Positions 1 to 7,259 of a stretch of DNA of 8,104 bases are shown here, in pieces. The stretch is taken from NCBI GenBank assembly GCA_002299585.1, contig DBOE01000080.1, positions 1 through 8,104 of the forward strand, in the 5' to 3' direction. Source of the stretch: Hydrogenovibrio sp. UBA654. Its GTDB lineage: Bacteria; Pseudomonadota; Gammaproteobacteria; Thiomicrospirales; Thiomicrospiraceae. The first letter of the stretch is position 1. Every line of letters starts with the position of its first letter. A program made the position numbers and the translations under genes. The notes beneath the pieces are model-generated. The model was not told where the DNA came from and searched no databases. It was given only the letters and a program-made list of their open reading frames with translations.

Positions 1-120
1 CATAGCCCATCAATTCCAGGCATGTATTGCAGGTACGAACTCGTTATTGTCACAATACATAACGACGAAGTGATAGACTAAAAGCTCCACAGAGTTTTAT
101 GATACTTAATCAGAGACACC
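1..120. mobile_element. End of an IS5-type short element (MITE or IS), cut by window edge
   Basis: Read inward on the minus strand from position 120, the sequence begins GGTGTCTCTGATTAAGTAT, which resembles IS5-group termini and matches the right end of the element at 7910-8068 at about 17 of 22 positions. It is followed at 121-124 by TTAA, which fits the YTAR target duplicated by IS5-group elements. The other end and the partner duplication lie outside the window. The interior holds inverted repeats: 22-29 pairs with 53-60, and 42-50 pairs with 52-64 with a short bulge. No convincing transposase fragment is readable in any frame, since stops break all six, so a non-autonomous element is more likely than a full IS. 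Family assignment rests on the terminus and target site only. Confidence 0.55.
74..103 (+). promoter_or_regulatory. Possible outward promoter in the element end, facing the ClbS-like gene
   Basis: TAGACT at 74-79 matches the -35 consensus at four of six bases, and TATGAT at 98-103 matches the -10 consensus at five of six, with an 18-bp spacer. Transcription would begin near 110, inside the element's terminal repeat, and reach the ClbS-like start at 136. This is consensus matching in AT-rich DNA, so false positives are likely. Confidence 0.35.
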
Positions 121-135
121 TTAATAGGATAAAAA

Positions 136-657
136 ATGCCTAGGCCAACCAATAAACAACAGTTAATTTCATTAGCTAATGAAAATTTTACTAAGCTTTT
201 TAAGCTAGTTAATTCCTTTGACCAACAAGCTAAAAAAGCAGAATTTATATTTGATAATAATAGAGACAAAAATATAAAAGATATCTTAGTACATCTACAT
301 CATTGGCATTTTATGATGCTAAATTGGCATTGCGTTGGTATGACTGGACAAAAACCTGATATGCCTGCAACAGGTTATACTTGGAAAACTATTAAGGAAT
401 TAAATAAAGAAATTTGGCAAAAATACCAAACTACCGATTTTGATACAGCAGTAAAACTTTTAAACCACTCTTTTGAAGAGGTTATAAATACTATTAAAAA
501 CCACTCAAATGAAGAATTGTTTGAGAAAAAAAGATACCCATGGACAGGCACAACATCTATGGGCTCATATTTTATATCTGCAACTTCAAGCCATTATGAT
601 TGGGCGATGAAATTATTAAGAAAATACAAAAAAAGCACTAAAAACAACCTTGTTTAA
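136..657 (+). CDS. ClbS/DfsB (DUF1706) family four-helix-bundle protein
   Basis: This 173-residue protein has the expected length for the ClbS/DfsB family, a DinB-like four-helix bundle. The founding member ClbS protects colibactin producers by opening the toxin's cyclopropane warhead, but most homologues have no known substrate. Family hallmarks are the MPRPT start, a His/Trp-rich helix at about 49-64 (DILVHLHHWHFMMLNW), a central Gly-Tyr-Thr-Trp and Leu-Asn segment at 80-90, and the C-terminal block RYPWTGTTSMGSYF at 133-146 followed by SHYDWAMKLLRKY at 152-164. There is no signal peptide, so it should be cytosolic. The ATG has an AGGA at 126-129 with a 6-base spacer. The gene starts only 11 bases beyond the TTAA next to the mobile-element end, and its stop lies 10 bp from the convergent DUF484 stop. 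No colibactin-type biosynthetic genes are nearby. Family assignment is strong; the actual substrate is unknown. Confidence 0.85.
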   Translation: MPRPTNKQQLISLANENFTKLFKLVNSFDQQAKKAEFIFDNNRDKNIKDILVHLHHWHFMMLNWHCVGMTGQKPDMPATGYTWKTIKELNKEIWQKYQTTDFDTAVKLLNHSFEEVINTIKNHSNEELFEKKRYPWTGTTSMGSYFISATSSHYDWAMKLLRKYKKSTKNNLV

Positions 658-667
658 CTTATTTTAG

Positions 668-1348
668 TTATTCAAATAATCGTTGCAGACGAGCAGTTAT
701 CATATTGCCAATTATTTTTAAAAAATATGTTCCTAATTCTGGGCTAAATCTATTTGAAGTTGCTCCTAGTGCCAACACCCCCCATATTTTTTTATTACCT
801 AAATTTTGACTACCTAAGGGTAATAAACATACTGACGCTATTTTTTTTTCTGTATGAAATAATCCCTTTTGCCAATCATTATCCAACAAACCGCAAGCTG
901 GTTTATGTACTCTTAGCGTCGATTTTAAAGCTACTACCCAGCCTTGACTAAGCCCTAGTTGAGTTATCCCTTTTATATTACTATTTGGAACATCCCAAGA
1001 AACCATAGCTATATGCTCTACGGCAAATAACTCTCGCATGGCTTTATAAATAATATCTATTGCTTCTTGCTCATTTTTGCTTGCTAATAACAGGTTAGAA
1101 AATAAATATATCCTATGTAGTAATTCACCATTTTTACCCGCTATATTTCTTAAAGCATCAACTTCTATTTGTAATTTATTTTTTTGTGCACGAAGGTTTA
1201 TAATCTGCTTTTCTAGCAATGATATTTCTTTACCAGTTTTTGGGTGAGGAATACTTAATTCATTTAATAAATCAGGAAATATATGAAAAAAAGCTCTATT
1301 TTTATTAAGGTAATTTGCTACCTCTTCTGCTTGTACATTATTATTCAT
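668..1348 (-). CDS. DUF484 family protein (GAF-like domain)
   Basis: This 226-residue protein matches the DUF484 family, typically encoded directly after dapF in gammaproteobacteria; its biochemical function is unknown. The N-terminus carries the family's VANYL helix (10-14), a Phe-Phe pair (20-21) and the IPHP motif (33-36). The SLLEKQ motif (43-48) then opens a likely coiled coil to about residue 70, and a GAF-like alpha/beta domain runs from about 74 to the end. There is no signal peptide or membrane segment. The ATG lies one base after the dapF TAG, so the two genes are almost certainly translated from one mRNA. A GAAGGAG at 1370-1364 lies inside the dapF end, 15 bases before the start, farther than usual, so translational coupling may help. 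The usual next gene, xerC, is missing: the reading frame ends 10 bp from the convergent ClbS-like gene. A run of nine A residues on the coding strand (about 849-841) does not disturb the frame. Confidence 0.88.
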   Translation of the reverse strand: MNNNVQAEEVANYLNKNRAFFHIFPDLLNELSIPHPKTGKEISLLEKQIINLRAQKNKLQIEVDALRNIAGKNGELLHRIYLFSNLLLASKNEQEAIDIIYKAMRELFAVEHIAMVSWDVPNSNIKGITQLGLSQGWVVALKSTLRVHKPACGLLDNDWQKGLFHTEKKIASVCLLPLGSQNLGNKKIWGVLALGATSNRFSPELGTYFLKIIGNMITARLQRLFE

Positions 1349-1349
1349 A

Positions 1350-2183
1350 CTAAAAGCTTATAACTCCTTCAAAAACAGTAGTCGCAGGGCCTGTCATAAT
1401 TACGGGTGATTTTTCTTTACCATTCCATTCAATTAACAAATCACCACCTGGTAATGAAACCGTTACTTTATCTGCCACTTCTTGCCTCTGGCGAAAAACT
1501 ACCATAGCAGCACAGGCTCCAGTACCACAAGCAAGAGTCTCTGCGGCACCTCTTTCGTACACTCTTAGCTTAATTTGACTAGGTGAAACTATTTGAGCAA
1601 AACCTACATTTACTCTTTCGGGAAATAAACTATGCGATTCTATTAGCTTTCCTACTTTTTCTACGGGAGCCAAACTAACATCAGAAACTTTTATAACTGC
1701 ATGAGGATTACCTATAGAAACCACACCTATACTAAAAGTTTCATCACCTACTTTTAGTGGATAAAAAGTTTGTTCATCTACGATTAAAAAAGGTAGGCTA
1801 GTTGGTAAAAAATTAGCCAATCCCATATTAACTTTTACCAAAGTTTCATCTATTAAAGTAAGATTTATAATTCCTGAATTGGTTTCAACAGTAATTTCTT
1901 TTTTTTTCGTCAAGCCTTTCTCAAATATAAACTTAGCAAAACATCTTGCCCCATTGCCACATTGTTCAACCTCTAAACCATCAGCATTAAAAATACGATA
2001 TTTAAAATCAACCCTTGTAGAATTTTCTACCAACAACAGCTGATCAAAACCTACCCCAAAATGGCGAGTTGCCCATTGTTGAATTAATGTAGCATTTAAC
2101 ATAAAATGCTGATTAATTGCATCAATCACCATAAAATCATTGCCCAAACCGTGCATTTTGGTAAATTTTATTTGTTTACCCAT
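1350..2183 (-). CDS. dapF: Diaminopimelate epimerase
   Basis: DapF is the cytosolic, cofactor-independent racemase that converts LL-diaminopimelate to meso-diaminopimelate, the peptidoglycan cross-linker and lysine precursor. The 277 residues agree with the family's usual length of about 275. The N-terminal FTKMHGLGNDFMVID (7-21) is diagnostic. The two catalytic cysteines of the two-base mechanism are visible as C75 in EQCGNGARC and C219 in ACGTGACA. Substrate-binding elements include N64 in FNADG, GNPHAV (158-163) and the ERGAAET loop (210-216). The ATG is preceded only by a weak AAAGA-like ribosome site, but the start fits the family exactly and no earlier one is plausible. It leads a two-gene operon with DUF484 (one-base gap) and diverges from hslU across 77 bp. 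The gene appears intact and functional. Confidence 0.97.
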   Translation of the reverse strand: MGKQIKFTKMHGLGNDFMVIDAINQHFMLNATLIQQWATRHFGVGFDQLLLVENSTRVDFKYRIFNADGLEVEQCGNGARCFAKFIFEKGLTKKKEITVETNSGIINLTLIDETLVKVNMGLANFLPTSLPFLIVDEQTFYPLKVGDETFSIGVVSIGNPHAVIKVSDVSLAPVEKVGKLIESHSLFPERVNVGFAQIVSPSQIKLRVYERGAAETLACGTGACAAMVVFRQRQEVADKVTVSLPGGDLLIEWNGKEKSPVIMTGPATTVFEGVISF

Positions 2184-2213
2184 AGTCTTTAATAATTATT
2201 TTTTATATTGGCT

Positions 2214-2219
2214 TATAAT
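2214..2219 (+). promoter_or_regulatory. Candidate -10 box for hslU
   Basis: A perfect TATAAT lies 41 bases before the hslU ATG in the 77-bp gap shared with dapF. The sequence 16-18 bp upstream is all A and T without a recognisable -35 hexamer. No sigma-32-like element (CTTGAA and CCCCAT) is visible, although hslVU is a heat-shock operon in enterobacteria. The gap must also hold the dapF promoter, for which I cannot choose a site. Confidence 0.35.
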
Positions 2220-2260
2220 ATGAAGATTATCGCATAATAAACTAAGGAACTTTGCTATAA

Positions 2261-3580
2261 ATGATGACTCCAAAAGAAATTGTACATGAACTTAACTCTC
2301 ATATTATAGGTCAAGAAAATGCCAAAAAATCCGTAGCTATTGCTTTAAGAAATAGATGGCGAAGAATGCAACTACCTGAAGAAATCCGCCAAGAAGTAAC
2401 TCCTAAGAATATTTTAATGATTGGGCCAACAGGAGTAGGTAAAACTGAAATAGCACGACGTTTAGCAAAACTTGCCAATTCTCCTTTTATAAAGGTAGAA
2501 GCTACTAAATACACAGAAGTTGGCTATGTTGGTCGTGAGGTTGATTCCATTATTAAAGATCTGGTTGAGAACGCCATGAAAATGCACCGTGAGAAAGCTG
2601 TACGCAATAACCAACACAAAGCAGAAGACCTAGCAGAAAACCGCGTATTAGATATTTTATTACCACCAGCAAGAGGTCATGAAGAAGAAAGCCACAATAA
2701 CATGGCAGATACTCGTCAAAAATTTCGCAAACGCCTACGCGAAGGTGATTTAGATAATAAAGAAATTGAAGTTAATTTAGATATTCGCACTCCTCATGTT
2801 GAAATAATGGGTGCTCCTGGCATGGAAGAAATGACCAATCAACTACAAGGAATGTTTGAAAGTTTAAATAATGGTAAAAAACAAAAACAAAAAATCCCGA
2901 TTAAACAAGCCTTAAAGCAACTAACTGAAGAGGAATCACATCGTTTAATTAACCAAGAAGATTTAAAAGCTAAAGCACTAAGTAGTGTTGAACAACATGG
3001 TATAGTGTTTATTGACGAAATAGACAAGGTTGCTAAAAAACATGAGCATTCTGGTGGAGATGTCTCCCGTGAAGGAGTGCAACGAGATCTACTGCCTTTA
3101 ATTGAAGGTTGTAGCATTGCCACTAAATATGGCACAGTCAAAACTGACCATATTTTATTTATTGCCTCAGGGGCTTTTCACCTAGCCAAACCTTCTGATC
3201 TAATTCCAGAACTACAAGGTCGTTTACCTATTAGGGTAGAGCTTAGCTCATTAACAGTTACAGACTTCAAACGCATTTTAACTGAACCAAAGTCTGCTTT
3301 AACCAAACAAGCAACTGCATTATTAGCAACCGAAGGTGTAGCTGTTAGCTTTGATGAATCCGCGATTCAACGCTTGGCAGAAATAGCCTATGAGGTTAAT
3401 GATTATACTGAAAACATTGGGGCAAGACGCTTGCATACAATATTAGAACATTTACTAGAAGAAGTATCTTTTGATGCCCCAGACAAATCAGGTAGCCAAA
3501 TCGTTATAGATACAAAATTTGTCGATGACCGTTTGGCTGATTTAGTTAAAGACCAAGACCTCTCTCAATATATTCTATAA
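2261..3580 (+). CDS. hslU: HslU (ClpY), ATPase subunit of the HslUV protease
   Basis: HslU is the hexameric AAA+ unfoldase that feeds substrates into the HslV (ClpQ) threonine protease in the cytosol. All key parts are present in 439 residues (E. coli 443): HIIGQENAKKSVAIALRNRW (14-33), Walker A GPTGVGKT (55-62), the substrate-gripping pore loop GYVG (88-91), the inserted I domain (about 105-235), Walker B VFIDEID (249-255), the candidate arginine finger R321 in ELQGRLP, sensor 2 GARR (387-390), and the C-terminal tail DLSQYIL (433-439), which in this family inserts into HslV to switch it on. The retained tail argues that an HslV is made somewhere in the cell. AAGGAA at 2244-2249 precedes two in-frame ATGs at 2261 and 2264; the second fits the family start MTP(K/R)EIV equally well. 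Unusually, no hslV lies upstream: only 77 bp separate this gene from divergent dapF. Its stop is 15 bp from the convergent manB stop. Confidence 0.97.
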   Translation: MMTPKEIVHELNSHIIGQENAKKSVAIALRNRWRRMQLPEEIRQEVTPKNILMIGPTGVGKTEIARRLAKLANSPFIKVEATKYTEVGYVGREVDSIIKDLVENAMKMHREKAVRNNQHKAEDLAENRVLDILLPPARGHEEESHNNMADTRQKFRKRLREGDLDNKEIEVNLDIRTPHVEIMGAPGMEEMTNQLQGMFESLNNGKKQKQKIPIKQALKQLTEEESHRLINQEDLKAKALSSVEQHGIVFIDEIDKVAKKHEHSGGDVSREGVQRDLLPLIEGCSIATKYGTVKTDHILFIASGAFHLAKPSDLIPELQGRLPIRVELSSLTVTDFKRILTEPKSALTKQATALLATEGVAVSFDESAIQRLAEIAYEVNDYTENIGARRLHTILEHLLEEVSFDAPDKSGSQIVIDTKFVDDRLADLVKDQDLSQYIL

Positions 3581-3595
3581 GGAGACACTGAATAA

Positions 3596-4945
3596 CTAAC
3601 TGCCAATTAACAATTCAACTTCTTTTAACTTATCCAAAACTAACTGTCGATCTCCTCGTGACTCAATATTAAGCCGCAAAAGAGGTTCTGTATTAGAAGC
3701 TCTTATATTCATTCGCCAGTTACCAAAGTCTAGACTTATACCATCAGTTTTATCTACTACAGGGGCTTTATGTTTATAAAAGAACATTATTTTATCTAAA
3801 ACCTGTGCAACATCATTTACCTTATAATTTATTTCGCCACTACAAGGATAAGCTTTCATTCTTTTATCTACTAACTGGGCTAAAGATTTACCAGTTTTAG
3901 AAATTAACTCTGCAATAAGCAACCAAGGAATCATCCCCGAATCACAATAAAAAAAATCTTTGAAATAATGATGGGCAGACATTTCACCACCATAAATAGC
4001 ATCTTCTAGTCGCATTCGTTCTTTAATAAATGCATGGCCTGTTTTTGACTGTACGGCAACCCCCCCTGCTTGCTTAACCTGCTCAATAGTATTCCAAGTT
4101 AGTCGAGGATCATGGATTATTTTTTGCCCTAGATTTTTTACTAGTAAAGTTTCTGCTAGCAAACCAACTAAATAATAACCTTCAATAAAATTGCCATTAC
4201 TATCAAACAAAAAACACCGATCAAAATCACCATCCCAAGCTACTCCAAAATCTGCATTATTACCTAAAACGGCTGTTGAAGTACTTAGTCTATTTTCAGG
4301 CAGTAATGGATTGGGTACCCCATTTGGGAAATTACCATCTGCCCTATCATGAATAAATATACATTCAAAAGGTAACTTATCCGCTAGTTGCTTCATTACC
4401 ACAGCAGCAGAACCATTACCAGCATTTAATACTATTTTCAACGGCTTTAAAGACTGCAAATTAACATGAGTCAATAAATGCTCTATATAACTTACCTTTG
4501 ATGGTTGTAAAATCACCTTTGCTGAATAATTTTTTATACGAAAATCATCTGCTAACAATCTTTTTTCAATGTCTTTTAAACCTGAATCACCAGAAATCGG
4601 CTTTGAACCTTTAGCCACTAACTTTAAGCCATTGTAACCTTTAGGATTATGGCTAGCGGTAATCATAATACCCCCGTCTGAGCCAAAATGTGAAGTAGCA
4701 AAATATACCTCTTCTGTGCCACATAATCCTATATCAATCACATCTGCTCCAGCAACTGTCAAGCCCCTGTGAAGAGCTTTAGCTAAAGAAACACTTTCTA
4801 AGCGAATATCATAACCAACCACAACGCTCTTAGCCATCAGTTCCGTTACAAAAGATAAGCCTATTTTATAAATTAAATCTTCATTTAGATCTTCTGGTAC
4901 TTTCCCCCTGATATCATAGGCTTTAAAACAAGTTAACCCTTTCAT
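3596..4945 (-). CDS. manB: Phosphomannomutase (CpsG/ManB type, alpha-D-phosphohexomutase family)
   Basis: This cytosolic enzyme interconverts mannose-6-phosphate and mannose-1-phosphate, the middle step to GDP-mannose. The 449 residues carry the four-domain phosphohexomutase plan: the N-terminal LTCFKAYDIRGK (4-15), typical of CpsG/ManB enzymes; the phosphoserine loop TASHNP (96-101, active S98); the magnesium-binding DGDFDR (238-243); the sugar-recognition loop GGEMSAHHYF (319-328); and the phosphate-binding RASNTEPLLRL (415-425). The GEMSAHHYF and CDSGMIPW (334-341) wording is closer to CpsG than to dual-specificity AlgC, so I prefer mannose specificity, though glucose phosphates cannot be excluded. 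The ATG lies 3 bases after the manC stop, with GGAAG at 4957-4953 and a 7-base spacer, so the pair is translated from one mRNA. It is the last gene of the run and converges on hslU. No glycosyltransferase or capsule gene lies in the window. Confidence 0.93.
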   Translation of the reverse strand: MKGLTCFKAYDIRGKVPEDLNEDLIYKIGLSFVTELMAKSVVVGYDIRLESVSLAKALHRGLTVAGADVIDIGLCGTEEVYFATSHFGSDGGIMITASHNPKGYNGLKLVAKGSKPISGDSGLKDIEKRLLADDFRIKNYSAKVILQPSKVSYIEHLLTHVNLQSLKPLKIVLNAGNGSAAVVMKQLADKLPFECIFIHDRADGNFPNGVPNPLLPENRLSTSTAVLGNNADFGVAWDGDFDRCFLFDSNGNFIEGYYLVGLLAETLLVKNLGQKIIHDPRLTWNTIEQVKQAGGVAVQSKTGHAFIKERMRLEDAIYGGEMSAHHYFKDFFYCDSGMIPWLLIAELISKTGKSLAQLVDKRMKAYPCSGEINYKVNDVAQVLDKIMFFYKHKAPVVDKTDGISLDFGNWRMNIRASNTEPLLRLNIESRGDRQLVLDKLKEVELLIGS

Positions 4946-4948
4946 ACC

Positions 4949-6340
4949 TTATCTTCCGTAAACATCTTCTATTCTAACTATGTCATCTTCACCTGTATAT
5001 TCCCCAACCTGCACTTCAATCATAACTAAATCAATTTTTCCTTTATTTTCTAACCTGTGTAATTGCCCCATTTTTATATAAGTTGATTCATTAGGGCGCA
5101 CCAAAAAAACCTCTTGATCAATAGTAACCGTTGCCGTACCAGAAACCACTATCCAGTGTTCATTACGGTGAAAGTGTTTTTGTAGAGATAATTTTGAGTT
5201 CGGCTTTACAACTATTTTTTTTACTTTATATTTTTCTGAATCTTGTAATACTTCATAAGTTCCCCAAGGTCTATGGGCTAATCTATGGATTTCAGTTAGT
5301 TCAGAATTTATTCCTTTTAGCTCAGAAACAACTTGTTTTACTTTTTGAGAGCTACCTTTTTTAGAAATCAAAATAGCATCGCTTGTATCTACAACCAATA
5401 ATTCATCGACATCTATCAAGGCTATTTGACGGTTTTTAACCACTACTAAATTATTTTTTGCATCAATGCAAATAGGCTTTGGTGAATCCTCTTCCCTCAA
5501 TAAAACAACATTAGATTGTTGCTTATTTTTAAATTCCTCATATAAAGAATCATAACTTCCAAGATCAGACCACCCCATATCACAAGCAACTATTTTTACT
5601 TTTTGTGATTTTTCCATTACTGCGTAATCAATACTATTTTCAGGAATCTTCTGCATAAAATCTAACCCAATTTTTATCTCGGATTTATCTACTTTTTCAG
5701 CATTTGAAAAAGCTTCTTTACAGGTTTTATATATTTTGGGCGAGTATTTTTGTAGCTCCTCCAAAAAAACTTCTGCTTTAAAACAAAACATACCAGAGTT
5801 CCAATAATAGTTACCCTGTTTGATATAGCTTTCGGCTTTCTCTCTAGTTGGTTTTTCTTTAAAAGACAAAACTTCATAGTTATCTGCCTCAATATAACCA
5901 AAACCTGTTTCTGCATAACTTGGTTTTATACCAAAAGTAACCAGATAGCCTTGTTTGGCCAACTCTTTAGCTTCTAATACTACTTTTTCATAAGCTTTTT
6001 GATCTTTTATTAGATGATCAGAAGTTGTAACCAGAACTAAATCATCTTTAGCTAAAGCCATACAGGCCAGTGCAATAGCTGGAGCTGTATTACGACCAAC
6101 TGGCTCAAGTAAAAATTGTACTGTATTTTTATTTATTTGCTCAAGTTGATCTATAGCTAAAAAATATTGTTGGATATTAGAAACAATTATAGACTGCTTG
6201 CAAAGTGTTTTATTCCTTAAAACTGTATTTTGAAACAAAGATTTTCCAGAAAACAAACGCACAAATTGTTTTGGTAACATAGCACGACTTAGCGGCCAAA
6301 GACGAGTGCCTGAACCGCCACATAATAAAACATTTATCAC
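4949..6340 (-). CDS. manC: Bifunctional mannose-6-phosphate isomerase / mannose-1-phosphate guanylyltransferase (type II)
   Basis: This enzyme catalyses the first and last steps to GDP-mannose: fructose-6-phosphate to mannose-6-phosphate, and mannose-1-phosphate plus GTP to GDP-mannose. The nucleotidyltransferase half (about 1-340) shows the signature GGSGTRLWPLSR (8-19), PKQF (23-26), EPVGRNTAPA (79-88), FKEKP (160-164), IDYAVMEK (237-244) and WSDLGSY (257-263). The C-terminal cupin isomerase half (about 350-463) has RPWGTYEVL (357-365) and LSLQKHFHRNEHW (384-396), with likely metal ligands Q387, H389, E394 and H428. Length is 463, against about 480 for AlgA/ManC, and both halves are complete. 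The start is GTG at 6340: an in-frame TAG sits just upstream (6352-6350), the product then begins MINVLLCGGSG as expected, and AAGG at 6357-6354 overlaps the upstream gene's stop. The order Spy-like, manC, manB with gaps of 15 and 3 bases suggests one operon. AlgA, XanB and CpsB are family names for the same activity. Confidence 0.95.
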   Translation of the reverse strand: MINVLLCGGSGTRLWPLSRAMLPKQFVRLFSGKSLFQNTVLRNKTLCKQSIIVSNIQQYFLAIDQLEQINKNTVQFLLEPVGRNTAPAIALACMALAKDDLVLVTTSDHLIKDQKAYEKVVLEAKELAKQGYLVTFGIKPSYAETGFGYIEADNYEVLSFKEKPTREKAESYIKQGNYYWNSGMFCFKAEVFLEELQKYSPKIYKTCKEAFSNAEKVDKSEIKIGLDFMQKIPENSIDYAVMEKSQKVKIVACDMGWSDLGSYDSLYEEFKNKQQSNVVLLREEDSPKPICIDAKNNLVVVKNRQIALIDVDELLVVDTSDAILISKKGSSQKVKQVVSELKGINSELTEIHRLAHRPWGTYEVLQDSEKYKVKKIVVKPNSKLSLQKHFHRNEHWIVVSGTATVTIDQEVFLVRPNESTYIKMGQLHRLENKGKIDLVMIEVQVGEYTGEDDIVRIEDVYGR

Positions 6341-6355
6341 TGAGTTTATCTAACC

Positions 6356-7183
6356 TTAAATATAACTTTTTAACAGCTTAACCACTTGTTGCCACTGTTT
6401 TTTTGATAGAACTTTTTGCATATTATCTCTACAATTAAGAGACATTTGAGCCATCTCACGCCGTTTTTTTGCCATTTCATCAAACTGCTTCATTAAAGAA
6501 CTATTAGATTTCATTGCTAAGGCCTGTTGAGTAATTTTCTTCTCTGAGCTTAATACTTGATCAAATAATATAGCCCAACTATTCATACTTTTTAAACGCC
6601 ATTTTTCTAAAGATTTATTTTGCTCTATAGTTAAGGATAACTCTTTTTTATGCATCAAAATAACTGCCATTAATTTGGGCATAGGTGAAACTCTTAAAAA
6701 TGCTTGTATCTCATTACCCGCTTTTTTACCAGAAGAAGTTACTCGCAAACTCCTTTCCCTTATCTCCATCAATTTTTGCCACTGCTGCTCATTTAAAGTT
6801 TTTGTCATATTAGAAAGGCAACGATATTTAAGGTCCATTAACTTACCCCGTAAACCGAGCAACTCTTTTCTTAATTGATCCATTTCAGCCTTATCAATTC
6901 CATCTAGAACGGATTGCTTAATTTCTTTTTCTAAATTTATAATCTCATTAACTAAGTTTTGCGAAGCTTGCTGGTTATTACTACGCCATTTACGAGTAGC
7001 TTCCAACTGTTTATTATCAAGTTGCAAAGCATTTGCATTAAGCGTAATAAGCATCATCAAATTTGGCATAGGAGAAGCATGCCTAACCTTTTGCATTTTT
7101 GTTAATTTATCAGCCTGAGCTTGAACCATGAAAATAAATAGAAATAAAAACAATAGTAACCGTGTTACTCTTTTGGCAATCAT
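6356..7183 (-). CDS. Exported protein with two tandem Spy/CpxP-like (LTXXQ) halves
   Basis: I do not recognise a named gene. The 275-residue product starts with a signal peptide (MIAKR, a hydrophobic run at about 9-20, likely cleavage after AQA at 22-24), so it should be periplasmic. The mature part is two copies of one roughly 105-residue helical unit that align without a gap at an offset of 129 residues. In both, SPMPxLM (37-43 and 166-172) is followed 85 residues later by a cysteine (C122, C251) and 97 residues later by Gln-Trp (134-135, 263-264). Each half has two LTXXQ-like motifs: LDNKQ (55-59) and LNEQQ (130-134), then LTIEQ (184-188) and LSKKQ (259-263). That motif marks Spy/CpxP periplasmic chaperone and stress-sensor proteins, usually single-domain and about 160 residues long. 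The ATG has AAGGA at 7195-7191 with a 7-base spacer. manC follows after 15 bases. An envelope chaperone or metal-responsive role is inference. Confidence 0.7.
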   Translation of the reverse strand: MIAKRVTRLLLFLFLFIFMVQAQADKLTKMQKVRHASPMPNLMMLITLNANALQLDNKQLEATRKWRSNNQQASQNLVNEIINLEKEIKQSVLDGIDKAEMDQLRKELLGLRGKLMDLKYRCLSNMTKTLNEQQWQKLMEIRERSLRVTSSGKKAGNEIQAFLRVSPMPKLMAVILMHKKELSLTIEQNKSLEKWRLKSMNSWAILFDQVLSSEKKITQQALAMKSNSSLMKQFDEMAKKRREMAQMSLNCRDNMQKVLSKKQWQQVVKLLKSYI

Positions 7184-7221
7184 AAAAAAATCCTTGTATA
7201 TATTTTTTTTTAATAAAATAC

Positions 7222-7239
7222 AGCCTTCTAAGCCTTCTA
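7222..7239. repeat. Perfect tandem 9-bp repeat in the Spy-like leader
   Basis: AGCCTTCTA occurs twice head to tail (7222-7230 and 7231-7239). On the minus strand it reads TAGAAGGCT twice and lies just downstream of the candidate -10 at 7251-7246, so it would be the first 18 or so bases of the transcript. It could be a direct-repeat protein-binding site or a leader element; it is also short enough to be a recent slippage event. Confidence 0.6.
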
Positions 7240-7245
7240 TAATTA

Positions 7246-7251
7246 ATTATA
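7246..7251 (-). promoter_or_regulatory. Candidate -10 box for the Spy-like, manC, manB run
   Basis: A perfect TATAAT on the minus strand lies 62 bases before the Spy-like ATG. The position 17 bp upstream reads AAATAT, a poor -35, and falls inside the palindrome at 7260-7292. A strong -10 with a poor -35 covered by a dyad would suit a regulator-dependent promoter, but no transcript start is known. Confidence 0.45.
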
Positions 7252-7259
7252 CTCCTTTT

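Noticed and set aside
1..81. Possible transposase or other protein tail entering from the left edge.
   Set aside because: All frames are short and broken by stops, and none shows a recognisable motif; the inverted repeats suggest non-coding element DNA.
658..679. TTATTT/AAATAA inverted repeat between the convergent ClbS-like and DUF484 genes, considered as a terminator.
   Set aside because: The stem is six A-T pairs only, with no G-C pair and no clear T-run; too weak to call.
841..849. Nine-base homopolymer tracts in the DUF484 gene (841-849) and dapF (1899-1907), considered as phase-variable sites.
   Set aside because: Both frames are intact, both genes are housekeeping or conserved, and such runs are expected in AT-rich DNA.
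2839..3141. 100-residue minus-strand open frame inside hslU.
   Set aside because: It is antisense to the conserved I domain and Walker B region of hslU, and its Cys/Ser-rich composition is typical of a shadow frame.
3581..3596. GGAGACACTGAATAAC right after the hslU stop resembles the ends of the two IS5-type elements (about 12 of 16 bases).
   Set aside because: No inverted partner and no duplicated target are visible, and a match of this quality can arise by chance in a window this size. It also overlaps the start of the manB stop codon.
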